This document shows positions 1-7,281 of a stretch of 64,000 nucleotides of DNA, one piece after another. The stretch spans positions 620,001 to 684,000 of the forward strand of contig NZ_CP069159.1 in NCBI RefSeq assembly GCF_016811995.1, read 5' to 3'. A program made the position numbers and the translations under genes. This stretch comes from Citrobacter sp. R56 (GTDB taxonomy: Bacteria > Pseudomonadota > Gammaproteobacteria > Enterobacterales > Enterobacteriaceae). The notes under the pieces are model-generated. The model was not told the DNA's origin, made no database searches, and saw nothing but the letters and a program-made list of their open reading frames with translations. Each line of letters starts with the position of its first letter. The first letter of the stretch is position 1.

Positions 1-753
1 ACTCAACGCTTCGGCGCCGCTGATCTTGCCGTTTTTAAAACGAATAAAGGCGGCGATATCAAGATCGATAGGCTCTTTGTGGTTGCCCTGTTGCCACGTC
101 AGGTTAATTTTGATCCGCCCGAAATCTTTGCGTTTCTCCAGATTAATGCTGGGGTTCGCTTGGGTTAATTCCGTGCTGGCTGGCGCGGCGGCAGGCGTGG
201 TGACGGGCGCTTCGTGATGAACCGGAGGGGGAACCTCGGTAGGTTTTTTTTTAGACCACCACCACCAGGAGAAGGTAATCAGCAACAGCAGCAGCAACAA
301 TAATAGCCATGGCAAAAAACGCCGCCACCATGGGATAACGACCACGGGAAGCGGGGCTGTTTTACTGACAATGGCCCAGTTGATCAGCACTGGTTCACCA
401 TTCACGCTATAACAGTTGAGTTCGCGTGAATGTGTTAGCAGCATTTGCAATGCGTATACCGAGTGTTCTTCGCCGCGCGCGACCAGTTGTTCGATCAAAC
501 CCGCCAGAATATCCTGGTACTGCTGGCGTTTGCTTTGTACGCAGAGTTGCTCTTCATCACTTAATGCTGCAAAAGGTTTAGCCAGTCCCTGGCGTTCAGT
601 CCACCATTCTAGGTAACCTTCTGAATTACGACGAGCAGTGGCGTAGAGCAGAGCCAGGGACGGCGGAAGATGACGGTGTATGATTGCAACCGTCTCCTCG
701 TATATTGTCAGAGTCGCTTCATCAATAGGCGCAGCAGTTGTTAGTCGTTGCAT
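1..753 (-). CDS. Partial membrane-anchored protein with a C-terminal TerD-like or YfaP-like beta domain (3' end off window)
   Basis: The frame is open from an ATG at 753 to the window edge (251 codons, C-terminus missing). The N-terminal ~115 residues are soluble and mostly helical, with EWW near residue 50 and a Val-Asn-Gly-Glu-Pro stretch near 127. A WWRR motif leads into a nearly pure leucine membrane segment (about residues 147-163), then a tryptophan and lysine stop-transfer, a proline/alanine-rich linker (170-195), and a beta-type domain with the pattern I-x-I-x-L-x-W ... DLDIAAF ... NGK. That pattern resembles the start of TerD stress domains, and also DUF2135/YfaP-type beta sandwiches. 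I do not recognise the whole protein. The architecture suggests an inner-membrane protein with a soluble N-terminal domain and a periplasmic C-terminal domain. Upstream lie an inverted repeat and the terminator of the lipoprotein genes, so it probably has its own promoter. Confidence 0.72.
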   Translation of the reverse strand, partial: MQRLTTAAPIDEATLTIYEETVAIIHRHLPPSLALLYATARRNSEGYLEWWTERQGLAKPFAALSDEEQLCVQSKRQQYQDILAGLIEQLVARGEEHSVYALQMLLTHSRELNCYSVNGEPVLINWAIVSKTAPLPVVVIPWWRRFLPWLLLLLLLLLITFSWWWWSKKKPTEVPPPVHHEAPVTTPAAAPASTELTQANPSINLEKRKDFGRIKINLTWQQGNHKEPIDLDIAAFIRFKNGKISGAEALS

Positions 754-786
754 AACCGAAATCAGTGTTGTTGTGAATTAGTTACG

Positions 787-810
787 TGATATGCGTACAG
801 CCGCATATCA
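787..810. promoter_or_regulatory. Inverted repeat upstream of the membrane-protein gene
   Basis: A perfect 9-bp inverted repeat (tgatatgcg / cgcatatca) with a 6-nt centre lies 34 bp before the ATG of the minus-strand gene starting at 753. It could be an operator or an mRNA hairpin. The sequence alone cannot decide. Confidence 0.4.
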
Positions 811-841
811 GCAAACCAGGGCAGTTTTCTTCAGCGGGCAG

Positions 842-877
842 ATAAAAGTGGCCTACGTAAACTGGTGCCACTTTTAT
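842..877 (-). terminator. Probable terminator after the coiled-coil lipoprotein gene
   Basis: An 11-bp stem (ataaaagtggc / gccacttttat) with a 14-nt loop begins 8 bp after the stop codon of the lipoprotein gene ending at 885. On the minus strand the distal arm ends in T-rich sequence. Confidence 0.55.
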
Positions 878-884
878 TGCACTT

Positions 885-1367
885 CTAACGAAGCGTGTTT
901 GCTTCTTCAAGGACTTTTATTTTCTGCTTGGCTTCAGCGACTTTTTTTTCAATTGCCGTAATTTCACTTACGCTACTGGCATGCTGAGATTGTCGCTGCA
1001 GGTCCTGCAATTGCTGAATTTCCTTCTGGCGCTCACTGCTTTTCATTTTGCTGGATTTCAGTTGTGCAAGAGTCTGCGACAGATCTGATTGAACGGCGTC
1101 TAGCCTGGCTTGTTCATCGGCCAGCTTTTGGTTTACGGTTTGCTCTCTGTTTCGGGTATAGGCCTGCTGTTGCTTCGCCGACTCATTTTCATACTGGCTG
1201 AGTCGGACCTGCTGCTCTTTTTGATCAACCTGCTGGCGATAACCACCGGAAGAGGCGCAGCTTAGTTTGGTTATAAAACTCGGATCTTGTGCATGTAAAT
1301 CACAGTCCTGTGGTGATGTGGCACAACCGGTAAGTACGATTGATGCGAGAAGTACGTATTTTCTCAT
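885..1367 (-). CDS. Coiled-coil lipoprotein, function unknown
   Basis: The start at 1367 gives a 160-residue protein with a short type II signal peptide: MRK, a hydrophobic stretch, and lipobox Leu-Thr-Gly-Cys with Cys at 15. In-frame upstream starts at 1379 (ATG) and 1391 (TTG) only lengthen the signal; none has a strong ribosome site. After a short cysteine-containing segment (about residues 22-40), residues ~45-158 are charged, glutamine-rich and heptad-like with no prolines, so a long coiled coil is likely. It probably sits in the envelope as a lipid-anchored rod. It lies 88 bp downstream of a second, larger lipoprotein on the same strand and is presumably co-transcribed with it. No family recognised. 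Confidence 0.75.
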   Translation of the reverse strand: MRKYVLLASIVLTGCATSPQDCDLHAQDPSFITKLSCASSGGYRQQVDQKEQQVRLSQYENESAKQQQAYTRNREQTVNQKLADEQARLDAVQSDLSQTLAQLKSSKMKSSERQKEIQQLQDLQRQSQHASSVSEITAIEKKVAEAKQKIKVLEEANTLR

Positions 1368-1455
1368 CAAATAGTCCATGAATAGAGTCAAATAACGACG
1401 CTTTATACGCTAAAGCTGTCTTAAAAAGGCCGATAACCCTATCGGCCGAAAGTAA

Positions 1456-2193
1456 TCAGCCCAGAGAAATAGCCTGGCGTTGTTCGTAAAACTCGTTCGT
1501 TTCTTTTTCCAGGTCGCTGATCTTGCTATTAAGACTGGCATACTCTTTGTTTAAATTTTCCAGTTTGCTTTTCTCAGCAGTCGTCGCGGTTGTTTGTCCT
1601 TGCAGAGCGACTTTAAAGGCAGACTCTTTGTCTTTCATACCTTTTATCGTCTCTTTCATCTTGCTGATGTTGGCATCGATTTGCGCTAACTGAGTTTTGG
1701 CACCCGCTTTGTCAAATCCAGCCTTATCCTTTTGAATGCTAATTTTGGTTAAGGTAGCTTGGTTTTCACTAATAACTTGTTTCATTGCGAGGGTAGATTT
1801 TTCCACCGCAGCAGTATCTTTGCTAATGTCAGTATCCATTGCCTGCAGGCGCTCGGCCGTTGAGGCATAATCTTTTTTCAGGCCATCAAGATAGTAGTTA
1901 GCTGTCATACCAGCTGCACATCCTGCAGCACCACCAATAGCCGCCCCTGCAAGCGCATTCTTAGAATCGCCTGCGAGAGCACCAACCAGAGCACCGAGAG
2001 CAGCACCTGATACTGCACCAACACCACAACCCTGTGCACCGGAAGTGCTAAAGAACTGGGCTTGCTCACTGCTTGTTAGGCGAGGATCGGGTTTTGTTCC
2101 CGACAACAGAGAGCTACCTGTATTTGCGCAGCCGCTAAGCAGCAAGGTTGCGGAAATGAGCAGACATGCAGTATTTCGGTTAAAAGCGTTCAC
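1456..2193 (-). CDS. Lipoprotein with glycine-zipper segment and coiled coil, function unknown
   Basis: This protein starts at a GTG at 2193, 7 nt after an AAGGA ribosome site, and has 245 residues. A type II signal peptide ends in lipobox Leu-Ser-Gly-Cys (Cys22). Residues ~53-100 are a glycine/alanine-rich zipper with repeated small-residue spacing (GAVSGAALGALVGALAG followed by a similar stretch), typical of envelope lipoproteins such as SlyB-like or OsmB-like proteins. Residues ~105-240 are a long charged coiled coil. It is the first gene of a minus-strand run: this lipoprotein, the second lipoprotein, then the membrane protein at the window edge. All three look like envelope components, so a shared trans-envelope role is plausible but unproven. 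Confidence 0.78.
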   Translation of the reverse strand: MNAFNRNTACLLISATLLLSGCANTGSSLLSGTKPDPRLTSSEQAQFFSTSGAQGCGVGAVSGAALGALVGALAGDSKNALAGAAIGGAAGCAAGMTANYYLDGLKKDYASTAERLQAMDTDISKDTAAVEKSTLAMKQVISENQATLTKISIQKDKAGFDKAGAKTQLAQIDANISKMKETIKGMKDKESAFKVALQGQTTATTAEKSKLENLNKEYASLNSKISDLEKETNEFYEQRQAISLG

Positions 2194-3237
2194 TATTTTT
2201 TCCTTAAATCATGAATTAGTAACGATAAAAAAGCTGTGTAGCGAATCAATTTCGTATAAGTAATGATTTCATATAGGGCAGAATGAAATTCTGCATTTTT
2301 TATAAAGTGAATACGTGTATCCCAGTAATAGAAAATGAAATAATAACAAGTGTGTTAATTTCTTTGCGTTACAATTGAAAATGGAATGACAATTACGCAT
2401 TTATTTGATTGTTGTTTGAAATGTGAATTATTTGTTTTTCAATCATTTTATAATGTAGCCGCAACTTGATTTTTAGAGTTCCCATAGGATGTAAACCGTT
2501 ATGAAATCACCAATAGTGAAGTTACCTGAGGCCCCCTATCACGAAACATAGATAACCGGCTCGAGTACACTGGATTCATCCATAATGGGAATTATCTTAA
2601 CTCTACATGATTGTTTGTGCACGTGGTTAACGCATTGATTATATAGATTTATGCTTGTCAATAATGACGATACCCTTAAAGTTGGTAGTTGTATTGAGTT
2701 TTGAAAGCGGGAGTGCCGTTGCGTTACAATGATCATTTACTCCAGATATGCATGATTATGTGACCATCAGAAACGAACTGAAACGTTCAATCAGCTAATC
2801 CCCTGCAGTGACTTTTGTGCTGATCAATTCATAACATGTTGATATTAAAAGAAAAATAAAAGTGATCATATGAGTGTAAGGATGTATTTGCCTTATCTCA
2901 TTGAAAGTATTAGAAATTAAAAGAAAATCTTCATTATTTCGCGTGTGGGATAAATCAGAAGGAAAACATTTTTTTGAAGTAAAAGGTGTTTAAAGGGGAT
3001 TAGTCCTAGCGGATATGTGGCAGTAAGTAGATATAAATTGGCTTACAGGAGGTAATCAGCGTTGTCTGTGCGTTAATGTCCGTCAAGAATTGAGAGGTAC
3101 TTCAGTTATCATGCTGCACAATAATTCCCTGGTAGTGTTGATAAGGCTCTGCTTACTGATGGCGGCTAAGTGTTTATATTTAAGTTACGCCGCGCTCAGT
3201 AAGTATACCAGGTGACACTGTTATGGTGTTTTCATCT
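2194..3237. other. About 1 kb of AT-rich DNA without a convincing gene
   Basis: Between the lipoprotein operon and the satellite-phage genes I find no credible reading frame. The longest open frame (minus strand 2539-2736, 65 codons) has no ribosome site or recognisable product. The 2200-2460 part is strongly AT-rich and must carry the promoter of the lipoprotein genes. A purine-rich string (acaggaggtaa) near 3046 looks like a ribosome site on the plus strand but is not followed by an open frame. I see no IS ends or tRNA-like sequence. Confidence 0.6.
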
Positions 3238-4554
3238 CTATAACCATGGTTTCAACAGGAACGGATCGATCAGACCTATAAATGGAAAATCGACTATATA
3301 ACGTCTGGCAGTGCTGGCGACCAGATTGTGTTCACGGCAGTAGTCGGCAACAGTCCAGCCTTTCGGCCAGTACTTTTGATAATATCGATCAAAATGCTGG
3401 CTCCAGTGAGAGCTCATTGGTTTACGCCGCAACTGCTTTTTAGCTGTTTTATGATTCAGCCGGTGATTGTTAATGTAGTCATCCAGTGTGGATTTGCTTT
3501 TCTGGAAGCAATAGCGATGCCATGCCCAGTGAATAATTTTAAGGCTTTGCCCCCCAACACGGCGACAGTTGGCATATACCCGTACTGGATTCAACTTGTA
3601 CTTGCGTGCGTAATCAGAAAGGCTGATCCCAGTAATCAGAGCCTCTAACACGTAGTTATGACGATGGCCGGACCAACGTGGTGAATTACACCACCATTTA
3701 TTTTCGTCATAAAGTTCATAGGATGAACGTTTACGCGGAACGGCGGGTAATCGGGCTTTGCCCAGAAAATATTTGTCCAACATTCCTGAGTCGGTGGATT
3801 TCAACGCCATATCCTGATCGTTGGTTTTCGTCTCCATTTTTTGGTTGATTGACTTGCAGGGTGTTATTGCAGATTTTTGGCGTGAAGGTGCGACAGGTTT
3901 CGGTTTGCGCATGCCTGAGCCAACAAGTTTAATACCTTTATCAATTGACTCTTTTGTTCGGCGCTTACCCAGATAACTAACTCTTAGCATCAGTTTGGTA
4001 TAGGTCTTGAGGTCATTTTCAGCCACAAAGTAATAACCGTTTTCCGGGAACCATACCGAACCACCAGCAACTTGTTCCCAACAATGTCGGACAATCGTAT
4101 TCAGCTTATTTGGATAACGGATATAGTTGCCATCCAGCATCAGCAAATAGTGATAATGCTGTGCTTCCCCTGAGCCCTGCTCTCTTACCCAGAGATAGCT
4201 GATAAACGATTTTGGGTAATTCTTACTTAACTGGCGGAAAAGTAAATTATGGAAATCATCCATTATGCGATTATCCGCACTGTAGGTCGGGAGTCGAAAA
4301 TCATATCTGACCGCAAGAAAGCGAGACATCGCTGATACCTTGTCAACTACCCCGAAGATTCTTTTCATGATCTTCATGTCCTGGTCGCGTGTCTCTGGCA
4401 GCACAGACCACATAACTTCTTTGAAAACAAACGTTCCCTTTGGCTGATATTCAACAAGGTTGCCAGTCTTATCGGGCGTAATAGTATTAAATACCGGGGG
4501 AAATTCCTGACCGAGTGAGGGCTTTGTTACTTGATTAATCAGAGAGTTACTCAT
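3238..4554 (-). CDS. Inovirus Gp2 / YagK-YfjJ-like replication protein with three C-terminal HTH-like repeats
   Basis: This 438-residue protein looks like the Gp2-type (YagK/YfjJ C-terminal domain) proteins of filamentous and satellite phages, which resemble rolling-circle replication initiators. Residues ~60-215 carry the signs: a His-Tyr-His motif (133-135) in a hydrophobic strand, and Val-Ser-Tyr-Leu-Gly-Lys-Arg-Arg-Thr-Lys (~192-201), close to the ASYLAK-type motif of the family. After a linker (215-285) come three similar segments at about 310-331, 355-376 and 399-420. Each has the shape [ST]-[LVT]-x-D-Y-x(3)-[HY]-x-L followed by a helix, and looks like a helix-turn-helix repeat. The gene is downstream of an AlpA-like regulator and an unknown gene in the same direction, which fits a satellite prophage remnant. 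The initiation role is inference. Confidence 0.75.
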   Translation of the reverse strand: MSNSLINQVTKPSLGQEFPPVFNTITPDKTGNLVEYQPKGTFVFKEVMWSVLPETRDQDMKIMKRIFGVVDKVSAMSRFLAVRYDFRLPTYSADNRIMDDFHNLLFRQLSKNYPKSFISYLWVREQGSGEAQHYHYLLMLDGNYIRYPNKLNTIVRHCWEQVAGGSVWFPENGYYFVAENDLKTYTKLMLRVSYLGKRRTKESIDKGIKLVGSGMRKPKPVAPSRQKSAITPCKSINQKMETKTNDQDMALKSTDSGMLDKYFLGKARLPAVPRKRSSYELYDENKWWCNSPRWSGHRHNYVLEALITGISLSDYARKYKLNPVRVYANCRRVGGQSLKIIHWAWHRYCFQKSKSTLDDYINNHRLNHKTAKKQLRRKPMSSHWSQHFDRYYQKYWPKGWTVADYCREHNLVASTARRYIVDFPFIGLIDPFLLKPWL

Positions 4555-4659
4555 GTTTTAGCATGTCGCAGAATAGGTGAAAATAATCGTTTTTGTTCCA
4601 GTTTGTTTCATTGTCAGATGAAGAAAGGGCTGAATATTTCAGCCCTTTAACAAACATAA

Positions 4660-4881
4660 TTACTTGTTATTTTGCTCGAGCCAGCATTGATACGTATTGG
4701 CTGGCCATCCTACGGTTCGACCCTCATGCATTATTGGCTGTGGGAACATGCTAGCTTTGACCCATCGGTAGAGGGTGGTGCGACTACAATCGAGGAGCTG
4801 AAGCATTGTATCAATGCGAATCAGACGTTGGGGCTGATGAAGGGCGACAACCTTATCAGACATGGTTGGTTTATTTTTCAA
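4660..4881 (-). CDS. AlpA-family transcriptional activator
   Basis: A small DNA-binding protein of the AlpA/MerR-like HTH type found in P4-like satellites, where it activates prophage genes. The core pattern is visible: RLIRIDTMLQLLDCSRTTLY, then RWV.. FPQP and a conserved Gly-Trp-x-x-x-x-x-x-x-Trp-Leu end. The frame runs up to 4929. The best ribosome site (AGGAG at 4894-4890) lies 8 nt before a TTG at 4881, giving 73 residues; an ATG at 4863 would give 67, and an ATG at 4929 gives 89 with no good ribosome site. It sits between the unknown gene at 4996-5790 and the Gp2-like gene, all on the minus strand. Confidence 0.8.
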   Translation of the reverse strand: MKNKPTMSDKVVALHQPQRLIRIDTMLQLLDCSRTTLYRWVKASMFPQPIMHEGRTVGWPANTYQCWLEQNNK

Positions 4882-4995
4882 TCGAATAACTCCTGGTGGT
4901 GAAAGCTGAAACTGAACGGAGTTAATCAAACTGAACGGTATATTTCCCGTGTACCTTCCTGAAGATTACTGGGTACCTTTTGTAACTATTTCTTT

Positions 4996-5790
4996 TTATG
5001 TACTTTTTCTTTTTGCTTTTTTGGCTTCCCGAAGAAATTCAATATTCTGATTTGGTTGTTCTAAAAGATGTAATGCGAAGCCTAGCTCTTTAGATGCATT
5101 CTCACGAGACATCGGAAGTTGTTTACTGTGAGGCCAGAACGCAGAGGCATGTTTTTCTATCTGGTTCAGAAGTTCAGTAACTGTTGGGATGACCTTTTTA
5201 TTAGCGTCTCTTTGATTTTGAGAGATAACCGCAAGGGCTGCGATCAGCAACTCTTCTCGTTTGATAGCATAACTTTCCCCTCTTAGTGGAGGGGGAGTCG
5301 AGTGCTTTTGCACTGCTAACAACTCGAAATATTTTTCTTTGTAGTCCGGCTCATCTTCGATGCTATCCAGAAGCTCGAAATCGAGGATAGGGGCAATAGC
5401 CTCACGCAAGAAGCCATGTGTACTAAGTGGCTCATCGTTGCTGATATCTTCATTGTAGATACGCAGAAGTTGAGAAAGGGTCTTCGGGCGCTTCGCCAAT
5501 TCTTCTGGGGACATTTTCCCTTTCATTGGGGCGGATAGTAGGTCCCAGGCAAAATGGTCATCGGCAACAGCGTTTAGTTTGTTTCCGTCCAGGCGGTATA
5601 GTTCCGGATGATGCTCAACTGACAGGGTAGTTAACAGCACAGAGGCGAGGTCTTCATACATGGCTTCTGGGTCTTGAGCTTTGGCTGAACGAAGAAGATC
5701 ATAAAGGCTAATCCAGTCCTTTACCGTTAACTCAGGGGGACGGGCCATGCGGCGCTTTTTTTTCTCTTCAACTTTATCCTTAAAGCTCAT
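4996..5790 (-). CDS. Hypothetical protein of a satellite-phage remnant
   Basis: A 264-residue soluble, charged protein with a good ribosome site (AGGGAG, 7 nt before the ATG at 5790). Both ends are very basic (KKKRR near residue 10; KKAKRK at the C-terminus) while the middle (~110-170) is acidic. No membrane segment, signal or cysteine cluster is seen and I do not recognise the family. It is the first gene read away from the tRNA, in the slot where P4-like elements usually keep the integrase, but it has no tyrosine-recombinase R-H-R-Y pattern. It heads a three-gene minus-strand run with the AlpA-like and Gp2-like genes. It may be a replication or packaging accessory protein; that is a guess. 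Confidence 0.7.
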   Translation of the reverse strand: MSFKDKVEEKKKRRMARPPELTVKDWISLYDLLRSAKAQDPEAMYEDLASVLLTTLSVEHHPELYRLDGNKLNAVADDHFAWDLLSAPMKGKMSPEELAKRPKTLSQLLRIYNEDISNDEPLSTHGFLREAIAPILDFELLDSIEDEPDYKEKYFELLAVQKHSTPPPLRGESYAIKREELLIAALAVISQNQRDANKKVIPTVTELLNQIEKHASAFWPHSKQLPMSRENASKELGFALHLLEQPNQNIEFLREAKKAKRKST

Positions 5791-5825
5791 GCTAAATCTC
5801 CCTGGCTACAACACCTACAGTAGAG

Positions 5826-5849
5826 TTACGTCACCCATTACGTCACCCA
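5826..5849. repeat. Perfect tandem 12-bp repeat near the tRNA, possible recombinase arm sites
   Basis: The 12-mer ttacgtcaccca occurs twice back to back, about 57 bp from the 3' end of the tRNA gene and just upstream of the satellite gene at 4996-5790. Short direct repeats near a tRNA attachment site are typical arm-type binding sites of tyrosine integrases. That role is inference. Confidence 0.5.
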
Positions 5850-5866
5850 GATTGAAACAAAACAAA

Positions 5867-5898
5867 AAGGACTTAGCCAGTTTCCTGTCTAAGTCCTT
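5867..5898. terminator. Bidirectional terminator downstream of ileX
   Basis: A perfect 10-bp stem (aaggacttag / ctaagtcctt) with a 12-nt loop starts 9 bp past the tRNA 3' end. On the minus strand it is followed by a T-rich run (ttttgttttgttt), and the other side is also T-rich, so it can terminate in both directions. Confidence 0.7.
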
Positions 5899-5906
5899 GT
5901 TTTATT

Positions 5907-5982
5907 TGGTGGCCCCTGCTGGACTTGAACCAGCGACCAAGCGATTATGAGTCGCCTGCTCTAACCACTGAGCTAAGGGGCC
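5907..5982 (-). tRNA. ileX: tRNA-Ile2 (CAT anticodon)
   Basis: The minus strand gives a 76-nt tRNA from GGCCCCTTAGCTCAG to a genome-encoded CCA, with a seven-pair acceptor stem, a D-loop GTGGTTAGAG and a T-arm GGTTCAAGTCC. The anticodon is CAT. In enterobacteria this gene next to mug is ileX, whose C34 is converted to lysidine so that it reads AUA. Its 3' end is a classic integration site for P4-like elements, and satellite-phage genes do lie on that side here. Confidence 0.95.
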
Positions 5983-5992
5983 GTGGCGAGGG

Positions 5993-5998
5993 ATTATA
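5993..5998 (-). promoter_or_regulatory. -10 element of ileX
   Basis: A perfect TATAAT on the minus strand lies 10 bp before the tRNA 5' end. No strong -35 is visible. Confidence 0.6.
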
Positions 5999-6107
5999 AA
6001 GTAACTCTGTGCTGCAATCCAGCCATAACCGTACGTATGCTGTTTTTATAAACAACGTATTTTCAATTCGTTATACTTCCCCTCTGTTGTATTGTTTGGG
6101 GGATATC

Positions 6108-6614
6108 ATGGTTAAGGACATACTGGCGCCGGGGCTTCGCGTCGTGTTTTGCGGCATCAACCCGGGGTTGTCTTCGGCAGGGACGGGGTTTCCGTTTGCG
6201 CATCCTGCTAACCGTTTCTGGAAGGTGATTCATCAGGCCGGATTTACCGATCGCCAACTAAAGCCGGAAGAGGCGCAACACCTGCTGGATTTCCGCTGTG
6301 GCGTGACCAAACTGGTCGACAGACCGACGGTACAAGCGAATGAGGTCTCGCGAGAGGAGTTACACCGTGGTGGTCGCAACCTGATTGAGAAGATTGAACG
6401 CTATCAGCCACAGGCGCTGGCCATTCTGGGTAAGCAGGCTTTTGAGCAGGGATTTAGCCAGCGTGGCGTACAGTGGGGCAAACAGTCGATGAGTATTGGC
6501 GCGACACAGGTATGGGTGCTACCGAATACCAGCGGGCTAAGCCGGATCGCTCTGGACAAGCTGGTCGAAGCCTATCGGGAGCTGGATGAGGCGCTGATGG
6601 CGCGCGGACGTTAA
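6108..6614 (+). CDS. mug: G/U mismatch-specific uracil/thymine-DNA glycosylase
   Basis: Mug removes uracil, ethenocytosine and (weakly) thymine mispaired with guanine in base-excision repair. The ATG at 6108, after a GGGGG-type ribosome site, gives 168 residues, the E. coli length; the frame continues upstream to 6009 without a reason to use it. The N-terminal active-site motif Gly-Ile-Asn-Pro-Gly-Leu with Asn18 is intact. The intercalating motif near the C-terminus reads Asn-Thr-Ser-Gly-Leu-Ser-Arg (140-146); from memory the E. coli motif has Pro at 141. It lies between ileX and the NADAR gene, as in E. coli apart from the latter. Confidence 0.95.
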   Translation: MVKDILAPGLRVVFCGINPGLSSAGTGFPFAHPANRFWKVIHQAGFTDRQLKPEEAQHLLDFRCGVTKLVDRPTVQANEVSREELHRGGRNLIEKIERYQPQALAILGKQAFEQGFSQRGVQWGKQSMSIGATQVWVLPNTSGLSRIALDKLVEAYRELDEALMARGR

Positions 6615-6659
6615 GTATGGAGTGTAAGCCCCGACGTAAGCCGGGGTTATGGTAAATCG

Positions 6660-7223
6660 TTACTCTTTCGCCAGGCGATCCCTGACTTCCATAAGAGCAA
6701 ATCCCAACAGATTTTCACCCTGCCAGCGCGACGGTGTTGCGGCATCCGGATGGTCTTTTGCCAGACCAATTCCCCAGATTTTGTCTACCGGACTGGCTTC
6801 CACCAGAACACGAGGGGCGGTACTGAGGAGAAATGATTTGAGCGCCAGGTGCTGGCTAAACTTATGGTAATTGCCTTCGCACACCAGCTCGAAACAGCTC
6901 TCCTGCCAGCGACGTTCGTCAAATCCTGCGACTTTGCGCCCCAGCTTTTTGGCTTCCGCGGGCGTTTGCGCTGCGAGGATCTTCGTCAGCATGGCCTCAT
7001 CGCCAAACAGACGCGCTTTTCCGGCCATCATCCAGTGCTCCGCCGTGGCATATACCACACCGTTATGACCGAATGGCGCATTCTGCCACCACTGACTGAA
7101 ACAAGAGGCGGTAATCGTACCGTTAGCGGAGGGTTGATGTCCCCAGAACCACAGATATTCAACGGGCTGGCCGTTATCGAGCGCACGGACCAGTGCGGGG
7201 AGTGAATAGCATCCTTGTTGCAT
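6660..7223 (-). CDS. NADAR-family protein (YbiA-like N-glycosidase fold)
   Basis: This 187-residue protein carries the NADAR hallmarks: WFWGHQP near the N-terminus, CFSQWW with PF following, Tyr-x-Thr-Ala-Glu-His-Trp-Met-Met-Ala-Gly-Lys-Ala, and a C-terminal Ala-Ser-Pro-x-Asp-x-Ile-Trp-Gly-Ile-Gly. Members such as YbiA hydrolyse N-glycosidic bonds in riboflavin-pathway intermediates, and others are linked to NAD/ADP-ribose chemistry. The start at 7223 follows AGGAG at good spacing; the longer frame (to 7271) would begin inside the rpoD terminator. It is convergent with mug and just downstream of rpoD. Its exact substrate is unknown. Confidence 0.85.
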   Translation of the reverse strand: MQQGCYSLPALVRALDNGQPVEYLWFWGHQPSANGTITASCFSQWWQNAPFGHNGVVYATAEHWMMAGKARLFGDEAMLTKILAAQTPAEAKKLGRKVAGFDERRWQESCFELVCEGNYHKFSQHLALKSFLLSTAPRVLVEASPVDKIWGIGLAKDHPDAATPSRWQGENLLGFALMEVRDRLAKE

Positions 7224-7242
7224 GGCAGTTGCTCCTGTAAAA

Positions 7243-7263
7243 AAGCCCTCACGAGGAGGGCTT
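7243..7263 (-). terminator. rpoD operon terminator
   Basis: An 8-bp stem (aagccctc / gagggctt) with a 5-nt loop, followed on the minus strand by six T, lies 19 bp after the rpoD stop codon. It marks the end of the rpsU-dnaG-rpoD operon. Confidence 0.85.
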
Positions 7264-7281
7264 AAGAACAATTAAAAACGA

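Noticed and set aside
2539-2736. 65-codon minus-strand frame in the gene-free stretch
   Set aside because: No start signal or recognisable features; likely chance.
5747-5950. Plus-strand frame crossing the tRNA gene, as a possible integrase remnant
   Set aside because: Its C-terminal part is the antisense of the tRNA; no recombinase motif is present.
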